A stretch of DNA of 64,000 nt, taken from the NCBI GenBank assembly GCA_016213755.1, contig JACQZT010000289.1, positions 1 through 64,000 on the forward strand. The letters are read 5' to 3'. The DNA comes from Acidobacteriota bacterium. Lineage in GTDB: Bacteria > Acidobacteriota > Terriglobia > Bryobacterales > Bryobacteraceae. A program made the translations under genes and the position numbers. Below the pieces are notes generated by a model. That model saw nothing but the letters and a program-made list of their open reading frames with translations. It was not told the DNA's origin and did not search any database. How positions within the stretch are numbered: position 1 is the stretch's first letter; the number at the start of each line of letters is the position of its first letter. Below are positions 1 through 9,236 of the stretch, one piece after another.

Positions 1-1287
1 CTTTTCGAGAATGGTCTGCAAGCGCGCCGATTCGTTGAATTCCTTCCACGCCTCGGCCTTGCGCAGAATGGCGGTGGCTTCGGCGACGCCCTGCGCTTCA
101 ATGGCCTTGGCCTGCGCCAGGCCGATGGACTCGATTTTGGCCGCCTCGGCGCGGCCCTCGGTTTCCAGCGCGGAGGCGCGGCCCGCGCCTTCCTTGCGCA
201 ATCGCTCCTGCTCGGCTTCGGCCGTGGCGATGATCGCGGAGCGTTTTCCCTCGGCTTCCAGTATCGCCGCCGACTTGGCCGCCTCGGCGCGCACCACTGC
301 CGCCTGCCGCTCGGCGTCGGCCGGCTTGATCACCGTGGCTTCGAGTTCCTTTTGCCGGCGCAGGACTTCCTGTTCCTGCACCGCGATCATCCCCTGCGTG
401 CGCGTGCGCTCGACCTTCACCTCTTCGGCCACCACCGCCTGCCGCGCCTGCGCCTGAGACAGAGGCCCGGCCTGCGCGGCGCGCGCTTTCTCGGTCTCGA
501 TTTCGGCCTGGTACTGCGCCTGGCGGATCTGGAAATCGCGCTGCGCCTGCGCGATGTTGGCCTCGGCGTCCAGTTTGGCCCGCTCGCCTTCCTGCAACGC
601 CTGCGACGACCGGATCTTGGCGTCGCGCGTCGCATCGGCTTCGCCGATGGTCGCGTCGCGCTTCACTTCGGCCGTGCGGCGCTTGCCCAGCGCGTTGAGG
701 TACTCTTCCTCGTCGCTGACTTCCTGGATGGTCAGCACGTCCACGCCCAGGCCCATCTTCTCCAGGTCCGCCGCGGCTTCGCTGGTCAGCTTCTGAGCGA
801 AGCTCTGCCGGTCGCTGTTGACTTCTTCCACCGTCAGCGTGCCCAGAATCGAACGCAGGTGGCCTTCCAGGGTCTGGAAGACCACGCCCTGAATCTGCTG
901 CGGAGTCATGCACAGGAAGCGCTCGGCGGCGGCGTGCAGCGACATCTCGTCGCTGCGGATCTTGACGTTGGCCACCGCTTTCACCGACACCGGCACGCCT
1001 TTGAGCGTGTAGGCGCGCGTGATTTGCAGCGGGATGGTCATGACGTTGAGCGAAAGGTAGTCCACCTTCTCGAGCAGCGGAATGCGCAGCGCGGCGCCTC
1101 CGCGCACCATGCGATAGCCGACAAAGCGCCCGTCGGGCAGTTTGCGCTTGCGGCCGCTCAGCACCGCCGCCACGTTGGGAGCCACTTTGAGGTAATTCCG
1201 GCTGAATAGCGCCGCCGCGATGAACAGCGCCAGCACTACGGCCAGAATGATGAACGGGAGCAGGAGACGAGACGTTTCCGTGAACAT
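1..1287 (-). CDS. Flotillin / SPFH-band 7 family protein (3' end truncated at window edge)
   Basis: Minus-strand reading from the ATG at 1287 gives MFTETSRLLLPFIILAVVLALFIAAALFSRNYLKVAPNVAAVLSGRKRKLPDGRFVGYRMVRGGAALRIPLLEKVDYLSLN..., then a long Ala/Glu/Arg coiled coil typical of flotillins. It is open to position 1 and absent from the ORF track because no stop lies in the window. Confidence 0.9.
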   Translation of the reverse strand, partial: MFTETSRLLLPFIILAVVLALFIAAALFSRNYLKVAPNVAAVLSGRKRKLPDGRFVGYRMVRGGAALRIPLLEKVDYLSLNVMTIPLQITRAYTLKGVPVSVKAVANVKIRSDEMSLHAAAERFLCMTPQQIQGVVFQTLEGHLRSILGTLTVEEVNSDRQSFAQKLTSEAAADLEKMGLGVDVLTIQEVSDEEEYLNALGKRRTAEVKRDATIGEADATRDAKIRSSQALQEGERAKLDAEANIAQAQRDFQIRQAQYQAEIETEKARAAQAGPLSQAQARQAVVAEEVKVERTRTQGMIAVQEQEVLRRQKELEATVIKPADAERQAAVVRAEAAKSAAILEAEGKRSAIIATAEAEQERLRKEGAGRASALETEGRAEAAKIESIGLAQAKAIEAQGVAEATAILRKAEAWKEFNESARLQTILEK

Positions 1288-1306
1288 GGGAATCCTCCAG
1301 CAGGGA

Positions 1307-1852
1307 TTATTGCGGCCGGACGATACAGATCTCGCCCAGCACCTCTTCCACCGTGACGAGTGAATTCTCGGCCAGCGCCGCGCCGTCGCGCGTGCGCGCC
1401 ATCTTGTCGAACAGTTCCTCGCCCACCTGGCAGCGCACCTGTCCCACGCCACCCGCGGGGATCGCCACCACCACGCGCGCGCCGCGCCCGACGACGTCGG
1501 TGGAGCGCATCTCGGTGGTGGCCTGCTGCCCGAACAGGAAGCGCGCGAAGGCATAAATCAGAGAGGCGAAGAACATGCCGCTGAGAAACCCCACCCCCGA
1601 CGAGGCGGGCGTCGACAGGCCATAGTGGATGCCCACCGCGCCGAATCCCCCGAAAGCGGTGACAAACACGCTCAGGATCCGAACGCTGAAGAAACTTGGC
1701 CCCCCCTGGCCCAGATCGTGGTCCCAGTGGCCGTCGCCGAAGTGCTCGAATAGTTCGCCGAACACCAGCGAAACCAGCAGAAACAGAAACCCGACGGCGG
1801 AGATGGCGAGAAACACCGTGAACGCGGAAACCTGCGAGAACAGTTCAGTCAC
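1307..1852 (-). CDS. NfeD-like membrane protein with OB-fold-like C-terminus
   Basis: N-terminal TM segments (FLAISAVGFLFLLVSLVFGELF) and a C-terminal beta-rich domain; directly upstream of flotillin, the usual NfeD-flotillin pairing. Confidence 0.75.
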   Translation of the reverse strand: MTELFSQVSAFTVFLAISAVGFLFLLVSLVFGELFEHFGDGHWDHDLGQGGPSFFSVRILSVFVTAFGGFGAVGIHYGLSTPASSGVGFLSGMFFASLIYAFARFLFGQQATTEMRSTDVVGRGARVVVAIPAGGVGQVRCQVGEELFDKMARTRDGAALAENSLVTVEEVLGEICIVRPQ

Positions 1853-1957
1853 CGAGGCTCACCCTGGCCTGCCCAAAGTCTATAGGAACGGCGGCGCGCG
1901 ACGCAAGGCGCGGTTGCGCGTACAATGGGGATTCGGACCGGAAAGGAGATATCCGCC

Positions 1958-2908
1958 TTGACACAAACTCGCCGCGCCTTGTTTGGCGTTCTCGCTTCCG
2001 CCGCCGCCTCGGCCCAGCAGCGCCGCCGGCCGGCGCCCTGGAAACCGAAGCTCGGCATCCTCATGAACTACTCGGAGTCCAACCTGGACTTCGCCAAACA
2101 GGAGGGCTTCACCAGCGTGCAACTGAGCGTCGGAGGGCAGTTGGACGCCGGCGCTTCCGACGGAGCGGTCGCCAAGGTGCGAGCCCACCTGGACCGCACC
2201 GGGCTGTACTGTTCCTCGCTCATGGCCGCGGAAAACCACGTGGCGCCCGACCCGGCCCAGCGCGCCGCCGTCAACGCGAGCTTCGCCAAAACCATCGAGC
2301 TCGCCGCCCGGCTCAAGGTCCCCTACGTGGCCACCATGTCCGGCAACATGCCCGGTCGGAAGTTGGCGGAACAGGTTGATGAGATCGTCCGGGTCTATAC
2401 GGAAAAGTACTTCCCGCTGTGCCAGAAACACAACGTCAAGCTGCTGTGGGAACCCTGGGCCGGCGGCCCGAACATCGCCACCGGGCCGGTGGGCTACGAG
2501 GCGCTGTTCAAAGGCTTCCACGACTCGCCCTATGTGGGCCTGCTGTTCGACCCCTCGCACCTGCAATGGCAGTTCATGGACCCGGTGCAGGCCGCGCGCG
2601 ACTTCATCGACAAGATCTGGGACGTGCACCTGAAGGACACCGAAATCCTCTGGCACGTCCTGCGCAAAACCGGCATCCACCCGCTGAACAACGCGCGCTG
2701 GTGGCGCTTCCGCCTGCCCGGCTCGGGCATCGTCGACTGGAAGGGCTTCTTCACCGTCTTGCAGGAAGCCGGCTACCAGGGCGCCATGAACATCGAGCAC
2801 GAAGACGAATTCTACTACCCGGCGTACGAAAAGGGCGAATTCACCGAGCCGTACAAAGCCGGCTTCCGCGTGGCGCACAAGTTCCTGCGGCAGTTCGTGC
2901 CGGTGTAG
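1958..2908 (+). CDS. Sugar phosphate isomerase/epimerase (AP endonuclease 2-like TIM barrel) with N-terminal export signal
   Basis: ORF 1925..2908 with VQLSVGG, PYVGLLFDPSHLQWQ, DVHLKDTE, IEHEDEFYY. The TTG at 1958 follows AAAGGAG and starts LTQTRRALFGVLASAAASA; the alternative ATG is at 1925. Confidence 0.8.
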   Translation: MTQTRRALFGVLASAAASAQQRRRPAPWKPKLGILMNYSESNLDFAKQEGFTSVQLSVGGQLDAGASDGAVAKVRAHLDRTGLYCSSLMAAENHVAPDPAQRAAVNASFAKTIELAARLKVPYVATMSGNMPGRKLAEQVDEIVRVYTEKYFPLCQKHNVKLLWEPWAGGPNIATGPVGYEALFKGFHDSPYVGLLFDPSHLQWQFMDPVQAARDFIDKIWDVHLKDTEILWHVLRKTGIHPLNNARWWRFRLPGSGIVDWKGFFTVLQEAGYQGAMNIEHEDEFYYPAYEKGEFTEPYKAGFRVAHKFLRQFVPV

Positions 2909-2951
2909 GGCGCGCGTCTCGCGCGCCGGCCGGCAGCCGGGGACGGCTGCC
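2909..2951. terminator. Two adjacent hairpins in a convergent intergenic gap (possible bidirectional terminator)
   Basis: GGCGCGCG-tct-CGCGCGCC (2909-2927) and GGCAGCC-ggggac-GGCTGCC (2932-2951) between convergent genes; no T-tract. Confidence 0.45.
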
Positions 2952-2954
2952 CCA

Positions 2955-4412
2955 CTATAGGGCGTACTTCAGCCCCTCGGGCGAGCGGCCGGAGCGGCGC
3001 GGGTCGCCGCCGGTTTCTTCGAGAATGCGCTTCATGCGGTCTTGCAGGCTCTCCACCAGGGATTTCAGTTTGGGGTCGGGGATGTGCTCGGTCAGCCGCC
3101 CGCGCTGGCGCACGATGCGGACGCTGCCCAGCAGGTTGTTCATCTGGCCGGGGTCGGCGGCCACGTCGTAGAGTTCGTCCAGATCCCAGAGGCCGTAGGT
3201 CTGGCAGTAGCTGTAGCGCTCGGTGCGCAGCCCGGTGAGGGTGGGCGTGTAGGGATAGTCGAACTCCCAGTCGTACTCGTAGAGGAAGTCCTGGCGCCAG
3301 CCGGCGCGCTCGCCGCGAAGCAAGGGCAGCAGCGAGCGGCCCTGCATGTTCTTGGGAACCGCCACGCCGGCGGCGTCGAGAATGGTGGGAGCGATGTCCA
3401 GGTTGAGCGCCATTTCGGAAACCGTGCTCCCCGGCGGGGCCAGCCGCGGACAGTGGATCCACATCGGCACGCGGATCGACGGTTCGTACATGGCGCGCTT
3501 GTCGGTGAGGCAGTGCTCGCCCCACATCAGGCCGTTGTCGCCCATGTAGATCACCAGCGTGTCGTCCAGCAGGCCGAGTCTTGCCAGCTCGCCGAGCACC
3601 GCGCCGGTGCTGTCGTCCACCGCCGCCAGCGAGCGGGCGTAGCCGCGATAAGCCTCGTCGAACGAAATCTCGTGGCCGTAGAGGCCGTCCACGCCCTGGC
3701 GCGCGTAGCGCCGCCGGCGCACCCACTCGGGGCGCTGGCGCATGTCTTCTTCGGTGAAGTTCATCGACCGCGGCCGGGGCACGGGCGCGTCGCGGTACAG
3801 GTCGCGGTGGCGGGGCGCCGGCTCGAACGGGTAGTGCACGGCCTTGTGCGAGAGATAGAGACAGAAGGGCCGCGCCGAGTTGTCCCGCAGGAAGCTCAGG
3901 GCTTGCTCGGAGAGGATGTCGGTGACGTAGCCGGAGGTCTTGCGCCGCGCTCCATTGACGTTGATCTCGGGGTCGAAGTACTGGCCCTGTCCGAAGAACG
4001 AAACCCAGTGGTCGAAACCGGGCCGCGGCTCGTCGCTGGCGCCGCCCATGTGCCACTTGCCCACGAAGGCGGTGCGATAGCCGGCCTGCCGCAAGAGGCC
4101 CGGAAAAATGGGGAGCGACGGGTCGAGCGGGGTGAAGTTGTCGGTGACGCGGTGGGCGTGAGCGTACAGGCCGGTGAGCAGCGAGGCCCGGCTGGGCGAA
4201 CACAGCGAGGTGGTGACGAACGCGTTGCGGAACACCGTGCCGCCGCGAATCAGCCGGTCGATATGAGGCGTCTTCAGCCAGGGATGGCCCAGCGCGCCGG
4301 CGAAGTCGTAGCGGTGGTCGTCCGCCAGAATGAAGACCACGTTGCGGCGGCGGGGTTGCGCCGGGAGCGCGGCGGCCCCGGCCAGGGCGCCCAGGAAGCT
4401 TTTGCGGGTCAT
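2955..4412 (-). CDS. Sulfatase (arylsulfatase family)
   Basis: NVVFILADDHRYDFAGALGHPWLKTPHIDRL; sulfatase signature LCSPSRASLLTG (C/S-x-P-S-R); YMGDNGLMWGEHCLTDKRAMYEPSIRVP. Confidence 0.93.
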   Translation of the reverse strand: MTRKSFLGALAGAAALPAQPRRRNVVFILADDHRYDFAGALGHPWLKTPHIDRLIRGGTVFRNAFVTTSLCSPSRASLLTGLYAHAHRVTDNFTPLDPSLPIFPGLLRQAGYRTAFVGKWHMGGASDEPRPGFDHWVSFFGQGQYFDPEINVNGARRKTSGYVTDILSEQALSFLRDNSARPFCLYLSHKAVHYPFEPAPRHRDLYRDAPVPRPRSMNFTEEDMRQRPEWVRRRRYARQGVDGLYGHEISFDEAYRGYARSLAAVDDSTGAVLGELARLGLLDDTLVIYMGDNGLMWGEHCLTDKRAMYEPSIRVPMWIHCPRLAPPGSTVSEMALNLDIAPTILDAAGVAVPKNMQGRSLLPLLRGERAGWRQDFLYEYDWEFDYPYTPTLTGLRTERYSYCQTYGLWDLDELYDVAADPGQMNNLLGSVRIVRQRGRLTEHIPDPKLKSLVESLQDRMKRILEETGGDPRRSGRSPEGLKYAL

Positions 4413-4416
4413 ATGT

Positions 4417-6006
4417 TCATGCCGTCCAACGGATGCCGTCCAGGGTGTCCCCGTCGTTGCGGGCGTTCACCAGGAAGGCGCTGAGCTGGGGCTGGTCGGT
4501 CACCGCCTGCAAATGGAAGACCAGCAGGTTTTCGCCGGAGCGTAGAGTCACTGGTTTCTGAAACTGCCCGGGGCGATAACGCGTGCGATTTTCTTCTTCG
4601 AGCACCTTTTCGCCGTTCAGCAGGACGGTGACGCGCCCGCGCGCGCCGGTCCAGAGGAAGCCCTTGGAATTGCCATCGGAGATCACCTTCACGGCGGCGG
4701 CGAAGGCTTGCCCTTCGGCTGCATCCGGCGCCCAGCGCGTGAAATGCAGGGTGTCGGTGGGCGTGCCGTAACGCGCCCAGCCGGCCAGGGGCGACTCCGG
4801 CGCGCGCGTCACCAGCCAGTGCCGGTTGCCGCGGCCGTGCCAGGTGCGGGGCTTGATCCAGGCGCGCCGCAGGCGGTCGGCTTCCTCGCCCACGACCTCA
4901 ATGCGCCCCAGTTCGTTCCCGCCCATTCCGCGCTGCGCGGCCATGTGCAGGAACTCGATGTCCCCGGGGCTGAACCCCAGCAGGTAGGCCGTCAGTGCGT
5001 CGGCCGCCACGGGGTCCTCGCCGGCCAGCACCAGGTTGTTGCGCACCATCTGGTCCGGCCGGCGGTTGTTGTGTTCGGTGTACTGCAAGCCGCGGATGCC
5101 GTCGGCGACAACGTAGTCCGGAGGATGGAAGGCCGCCAAGTCGGCGATGAAGGGGTCGATGCGGTCTTCCACCTGGTGCTGAGAATGGAGCAGGGTGTTC
5201 GAGAAGCCGCCCCGGGGGCTGGCATAAGCTTCGCGCGGCGCCGTGCCGACGTAGTTCTTGAGGCAGGCCGTGATGCCGCACATCTCGTGCACCTTCATCA
5301 CCGGCACGCTGATCAAAAAATCGCAGTTGAGGATGGTGCGGGTCACAAAGTAATCCGGCCGCGCTCCGAATGCGCCCACGCCGCCCGCCGTACGCGGCAC
5401 CTCGATGCGGCGCAGGTTGCCGGCCGCGTCGCGGACGCCGTCGTAGCTCAGGTCGATGTAGTCGAACTGCTTGCCGGGGAACGCGGCGCCGAACTCGCGC
5501 AACATGCCCTCGATCGTGCCGTCCCAGCCGGGGAATTGCTCCGTGCCCCAGTCCAGGGTGGAGGCGTCCACCCGCACACCGTTTTGCAGCACTGCGGTGG
5601 CGCCGATGGGGTCGCGGACCCGCCGGTAGCTTCCGCCTTCGGCAACGGTGATGCGGCGCGCGCGCGAATTGCGGGCCACGTATTCGAGCACCGCCTTGGT
5701 GACGCGCATATCGGTGACGTCGCCGTAGCAGTGTGTCGATTGCGTGGGGAGCGAGACGATGTTGGGCTTGATCACCACCCAGGAGCCGGGCTTGACTTTG
5801 GCTTCCAGGCTTCCCGCCGCGGGCTTGCCATATTCAATCGCCCGCCAAACCATGTCGCGCACCAGGGCGTAATCCAGCGGGTCTTCCGGAGACACCGGCC
5901 GGCGCAGCTTCGCGTGCGTGGACCGCACCAGGCCGAAGCGCGGCTTGCCCGCGGGCGCGGCCAGCAGCGCGGCGGAAGAGAACAGAAACTCGCGGCGAGA
6001 CTGCAC
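4417..6006 (-). CDS. DUF362 domain-containing protein with Tat-like signal (copy A)
   Basis: KPGSWVVIKPNIV, VISVPVMKVHEMCGITACLKNYVG-type motifs. GTG start at 6006 (VQSRREFLFSSAALLAAP) with perfect AGGAGG six nt upstream; the track ORF extends to 6036. Confidence 0.85.
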   Translation of the reverse strand: MQSRREFLFSSAALLAAPAGKPRFGLVRSTHAKLRRPVSPEDPLDYALVRDMVWRAIEYGKPAAGSLEAKVKPGSWVVIKPNIVSLPTQSTHCYGDVTDMRVTKAVLEYVARNSRARRITVAEGGSYRRVRDPIGATAVLQNGVRVDASTLDWGTEQFPGWDGTIEGMLREFGAAFPGKQFDYIDLSYDGVRDAAGNLRRIEVPRTAGGVGAFGARPDYFVTRTILNCDFLISVPVMKVHEMCGITACLKNYVGTAPREAYASPRGGFSNTLLHSQHQVEDRIDPFIADLAAFHPPDYVVADGIRGLQYTEHNNRRPDQMVRNNLVLAGEDPVAADALTAYLLGFSPGDIEFLHMAAQRGMGGNELGRIEVVGEEADRLRRAWIKPRTWHGRGNRHWLVTRAPESPLAGWARYGTPTDTLHFTRWAPDAAEGQAFAAAVKVISDGNSKGFLWTGARGRVTVLLNGEKVLEEENRTRYRPGQFQKPVTLRSGENLLVFHLQAVTDQPQLSAFLVNARNDGDTLDGIRWTA

Positions 6007-6016
6007 GGAAGACCTC

Positions 6017-7075
6017 CTATTTTTCGGCCGCCCCACGCCACCCCCGCGGCTTGCGGAAAGGACGCCGAGCCTGCTCGATCTCGTTTCCTCGCAACCAGAT
6101 TATATCCAGAGTGGTGTCGCCAAATCCGCTTTGCTCGGCCAGGCGCAAATGCCCAATCCCGGCCGGGTCGAAGCCCATGATGGCCGCGCCGGCCGCATCC
6201 ACCGCCACGGCGTTGGGTCCGGCCAGAACCAGGTTGTGGTGCACGCCGCGGCGCGCTCCGCTCTCATCGGTCTCGAGGCCCCATTCGCCGCCCACGAGTG
6301 CGTAGTCGGCCGGGTGGTAGCTGAAAAGGTCTGCCGCCACCTCGTCCGGCTCGCCCAGTTTGTCGAGGCCGCCGGCTATGCCCAGGTAATTGCCGATGGC
6401 AAGCGAAACGCCCATCCGCGGATGCGTCGTCAGCGCCGCGACGCTGACGATCTTGTCGCACTGCTGAACGGTCTTGGGAATGCGGTAGACGCCCTGGGCG
6501 TTGCGTTTCGCCATCGGCCGGCCCGGCACGGGCAGTTCGACCGGCTCGTCGGAGCCGAGGTCCGTGCTCTCGAAACGAACGGCCGGATAGCGGCGTGTGA
6601 AGTCCCCGGCCATCTTGCGGTAGGCCGGCGCGCCGCAGCCCGCGGCGACGGTAATGCGGGCGCCCAGCTTGTTCTCCGCCAGGAAGGCGGTGAGGCTCCG
6701 CACCACGCGCGGGTCGGTGACCTCGCCGGGCACGCCGCCGTTACAAGCCGGGGTATGTGTCAGGATCAGGACCCAGTCGTCCGGCGCGACGAGCGCCGGC
6801 AGGCCGCCCTTGCGGGTAGTGCCGAGTTCGATGGCCTTGCGCACCATGGCGTCGAGGGAGGCGTCGTCCAGATCCGAGTCCGCCGGGCGCGGTCGCGCGA
6901 GCCCTTTCAGCTTGCTGCCGTCGTGCTCCTCCGAGCCGGCAAAACTCGACAGCACGATGCCCACCCGGGGCGTGGTGTCCTCGCTGGCCGAGGCAATGGC
7001 CGCCTCCTCGGGCTTCGGAGGACGCGTCAACGTTTGCCAGGCGATGGCGGATTGCAGCAGTTCTCTTCGCAGCAT
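6017..7075 (-). CDS. DUF362-like protein (copy B)
   Basis: DDWVLILTHTPACNGG, TDPRVVRSLTAFLAENKLGARITVAAG, CDKIVSVAALTTHPRMGVSLAIGNYLGIAGG; same architecture as copy A, and its stop TAG overlaps copy A's Shine-Dalgarno. Confidence 0.75.
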   Translation of the reverse strand: MLRRELLQSAIAWQTLTRPPKPEEAAIASASEDTTPRVGIVLSSFAGSEEHDGSKLKGLARPRPADSDLDDASLDAMVRKAIELGTTRKGGLPALVAPDDWVLILTHTPACNGGVPGEVTDPRVVRSLTAFLAENKLGARITVAAGCGAPAYRKMAGDFTRRYPAVRFESTDLGSDEPVELPVPGRPMAKRNAQGVYRIPKTVQQCDKIVSVAALTTHPRMGVSLAIGNYLGIAGGLDKLGEPDEVAADLFSYHPADYALVGGEWGLETDESGARRGVHHNLVLAGPNAVAVDAAGAAIMGFDPAGIGHLRLAEQSGFGDTTLDIIWLRGNEIEQARRPFRKPRGWRGAAEK

Positions 7076-7082
7076 GGATTCC

Positions 7083-9221
7083 TCAGGACCCGGATTTGGG
7101 AGGTTCGAGCTCGATGACGATCGCCTGGTAGGCCTCTACCCTGGGCAGAGAGATCTCCAGCGCGTCCGCGGTGCGCTTATGACGAAACGGCGCTTCGATG
7201 AACGAGGAAACCCTCCGAACGCCGTCACCGGGCGGCAACGGAATGCGGACGGTGACGTTCTCGGCGGGCGGCAGTGAGGCGGCGCTGCCCGCGGCCTCGC
7301 CGGCCCAGTTCACCATGTGCAGGACCAGGCGCCGGCCGTTGCGGGCCAGGTTGCAGACCAGCGAAGGCGGCGCCTGGACCCGGTACGGCGGCGGTTCGCC
7401 GGCGGCGTACTCGATCAGCGTCCGCACCAATTCACCCAGTTCGGAAAAGTTCGCCGACAGCGCCAGGCTCTCGAGCGAAGATGCCAGGTAGACCGTCCGT
7501 CCCCGGCCGTGGCGCGCGGTCACGACTCCGGGCAGGATGGCGCGCCGGCCGTCGCCGGTCACGATGTCGTCGCGCACCGATGCGCCCTCCAGCGTCTCCA
7601 CGGGCTCGAAATACCAGAGCGGAACCAGCCGGCCGGCTGGGCGCGACTGAAGATAAAGATCGTTCGGCCCGCCGGTCATGGTTTGGTAGCTCTGAAGGGT
7701 TTCGGCCAGAGCATCCCGCGGAACCAGCGGCCGGACCCGCAGCAGTTCCTCGAGTCCGAAACGCTGCTGCCGCCGGCCGGCCGCATCGTACAGTGAAGTC
7801 CCATAACTGGCCAGCAAACCGCCGCCCTGGTCGACGAACTGCTTGAGATTCTGAACCCGCCGCGGAGACAGATAGGGAGTGCCGGCCAGATACACCACGC
7901 GGTACTTCCGCAGGCGGGCCGGGTCGTCCAGCATCGACTCCGACAGGGAGGTTGCCTGCACGTGTTCCCGCAGACAGGTGGCGAATGCGCCGAGCGTGGC
8001 GCTGCGCGTGTCGGCTTTCCACCACCATCCGGCGCGAGAGTACCCGGGGGGATTCTTGTCGGCATAGACCACCGCCGCGTAGGGCACGCTCTCGAAGCCA
8101 CTCAGCTCGCTTTCGTGCCGCTTGAGGACGGAGAAAGGAAAGCTGACGTAGCGGCGGTTCTCGGCGTCTTTCACATACGCGTAGGGCTGGGCCAGAATGG
8201 GCGCGCCGCCGAACGCCGCGGTGGTGAAGATCTCCTGCTGATAGTCGATGCGGTTGGGGATGACGCGCGGCCAGTTGTTGTAGACCCCGATGTAAGGCCA
8301 GATCTCCAGCCCCATGGCGCGCGCGAAGCTGATGCCTTCGGCGCGTTCCACAAGCGAGGTGCCGCGCTCGTACAGGAAGGCGTCCATGGCGCCGATGATG
8401 CGGGGATCTTCGTCGGCCACCAGCCGGGCGTGGTTGATGTTGTAGATTAGCGGAATGTCTTTGTAGCGCTTCACCAGGCGCCGCACGTCGGCGACGATGC
8501 CGGCCAGTTGTTCGCGCTGCCAGAGGTGATACTCGCCGATGGCCTGCCGCTCCTCGCGGGTGTAATCCTGCTGGTTCTCGCGCCAGGGGATCTCCTTGCC
8601 GGATGCCTCGCGGAACCCGCGGCGGCAGCCGTCGCAGTAGCACAGCCGCGGGCTGGGCCAGAAATAGGCGGGCCGCCAGGTGTCGAAATAGACGCCGTCC
8701 ACGTCGTAGTCGCGCACCACGCGCTCGAGCAGGTCCATGTACGCCTGGCGGTAGGGAGTGTTCCAGCAGACAGTCCCGTGGTCTTCGCCCACGAACATGT
8801 GACTGCGTGCCGGGCCGCCGCCGGGGCGCGTGCGCTGAGCGTATTCCGCGTACGGACCGGTCACCATCGACCAGGCCAGCTTGTGTCCGGTCGAGATGTA
8901 GGGCACCACGCGAATGCCGCGCGGCTTGCAGGCGGCGATGGTCTCGGCCAGCACGTCGCGTTTCCCCATTTGCGGATGAGTGGAGAAGCGCACGCCCGGG
9001 ATGGTGGCGTACTTGCCCATGGTCGGGATGCGCACGGTGTTGACGTTCATCTCGGCCATGGTGCGCGCCAGCGCTTCGGCGTCGAACTCGAACTCCGGCG
9101 CGAAGGGCGGGTAATAGGCGTCGATGAGGAACACGCGCGCGCTCCGCACCCACGCCTGGCCGGCGGGCAGACCCGCGATCGCGATCAGGAAAAAGAGGAA
9201 TCCGCGGAACAAAATATGCAT
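7083..9221 (-). CDS. Secreted glycoside hydrolase-like TIM-barrel protein with beta-galactosidase-trimerisation-like domain
   Basis: Signal peptide MHILFRGFLFFLIAIAGLPAGQAW; barrel motifs VNTVRIPTMGKYA, YDVDGVYFDTWRP, YCDGCRRGF; then YRVVYLAGTPYLSPRRVQNLKQFVDQGGGLLASYGTSLYD. Confidence 0.75.
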   Translation of the reverse strand: MHILFRGFLFFLIAIAGLPAGQAWVRSARVFLIDAYYPPFAPEFEFDAEALARTMAEMNVNTVRIPTMGKYATIPGVRFSTHPQMGKRDVLAETIAACKPRGIRVVPYISTGHKLAWSMVTGPYAEYAQRTRPGGGPARSHMFVGEDHGTVCWNTPYRQAYMDLLERVVRDYDVDGVYFDTWRPAYFWPSPRLCYCDGCRRGFREASGKEIPWRENQQDYTREERQAIGEYHLWQREQLAGIVADVRRLVKRYKDIPLIYNINHARLVADEDPRIIGAMDAFLYERGTSLVERAEGISFARAMGLEIWPYIGVYNNWPRVIPNRIDYQQEIFTTAAFGGAPILAQPYAYVKDAENRRYVSFPFSVLKRHESELSGFESVPYAAVVYADKNPPGYSRAGWWWKADTRSATLGAFATCLREHVQATSLSESMLDDPARLRKYRVVYLAGTPYLSPRRVQNLKQFVDQGGGLLASYGTSLYDAAGRRQQRFGLEELLRVRPLVPRDALAETLQSYQTMTGGPNDLYLQSRPAGRLVPLWYFEPVETLEGASVRDDIVTGDGRRAILPGVVTARHGRGRTVYLASSLESLALSANFSELGELVRTLIEYAAGEPPPYRVQAPPSLVCNLARNGRRLVLHMVNWAGEAAGSAASLPPAENVTVRIPLPPGDGVRRVSSFIEAPFRHKRTADALEISLPRVEAYQAIVIELEPPKSGS

Positions 9222-9236
9222 ATTCGGGCGCCTCCG

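Noticed and set aside
9213-9222. ATATGCATAT palindrome at the start of the GH-like gene
   Set aside because: Only 10 bp and overlapping the start codon; too short to call a site.
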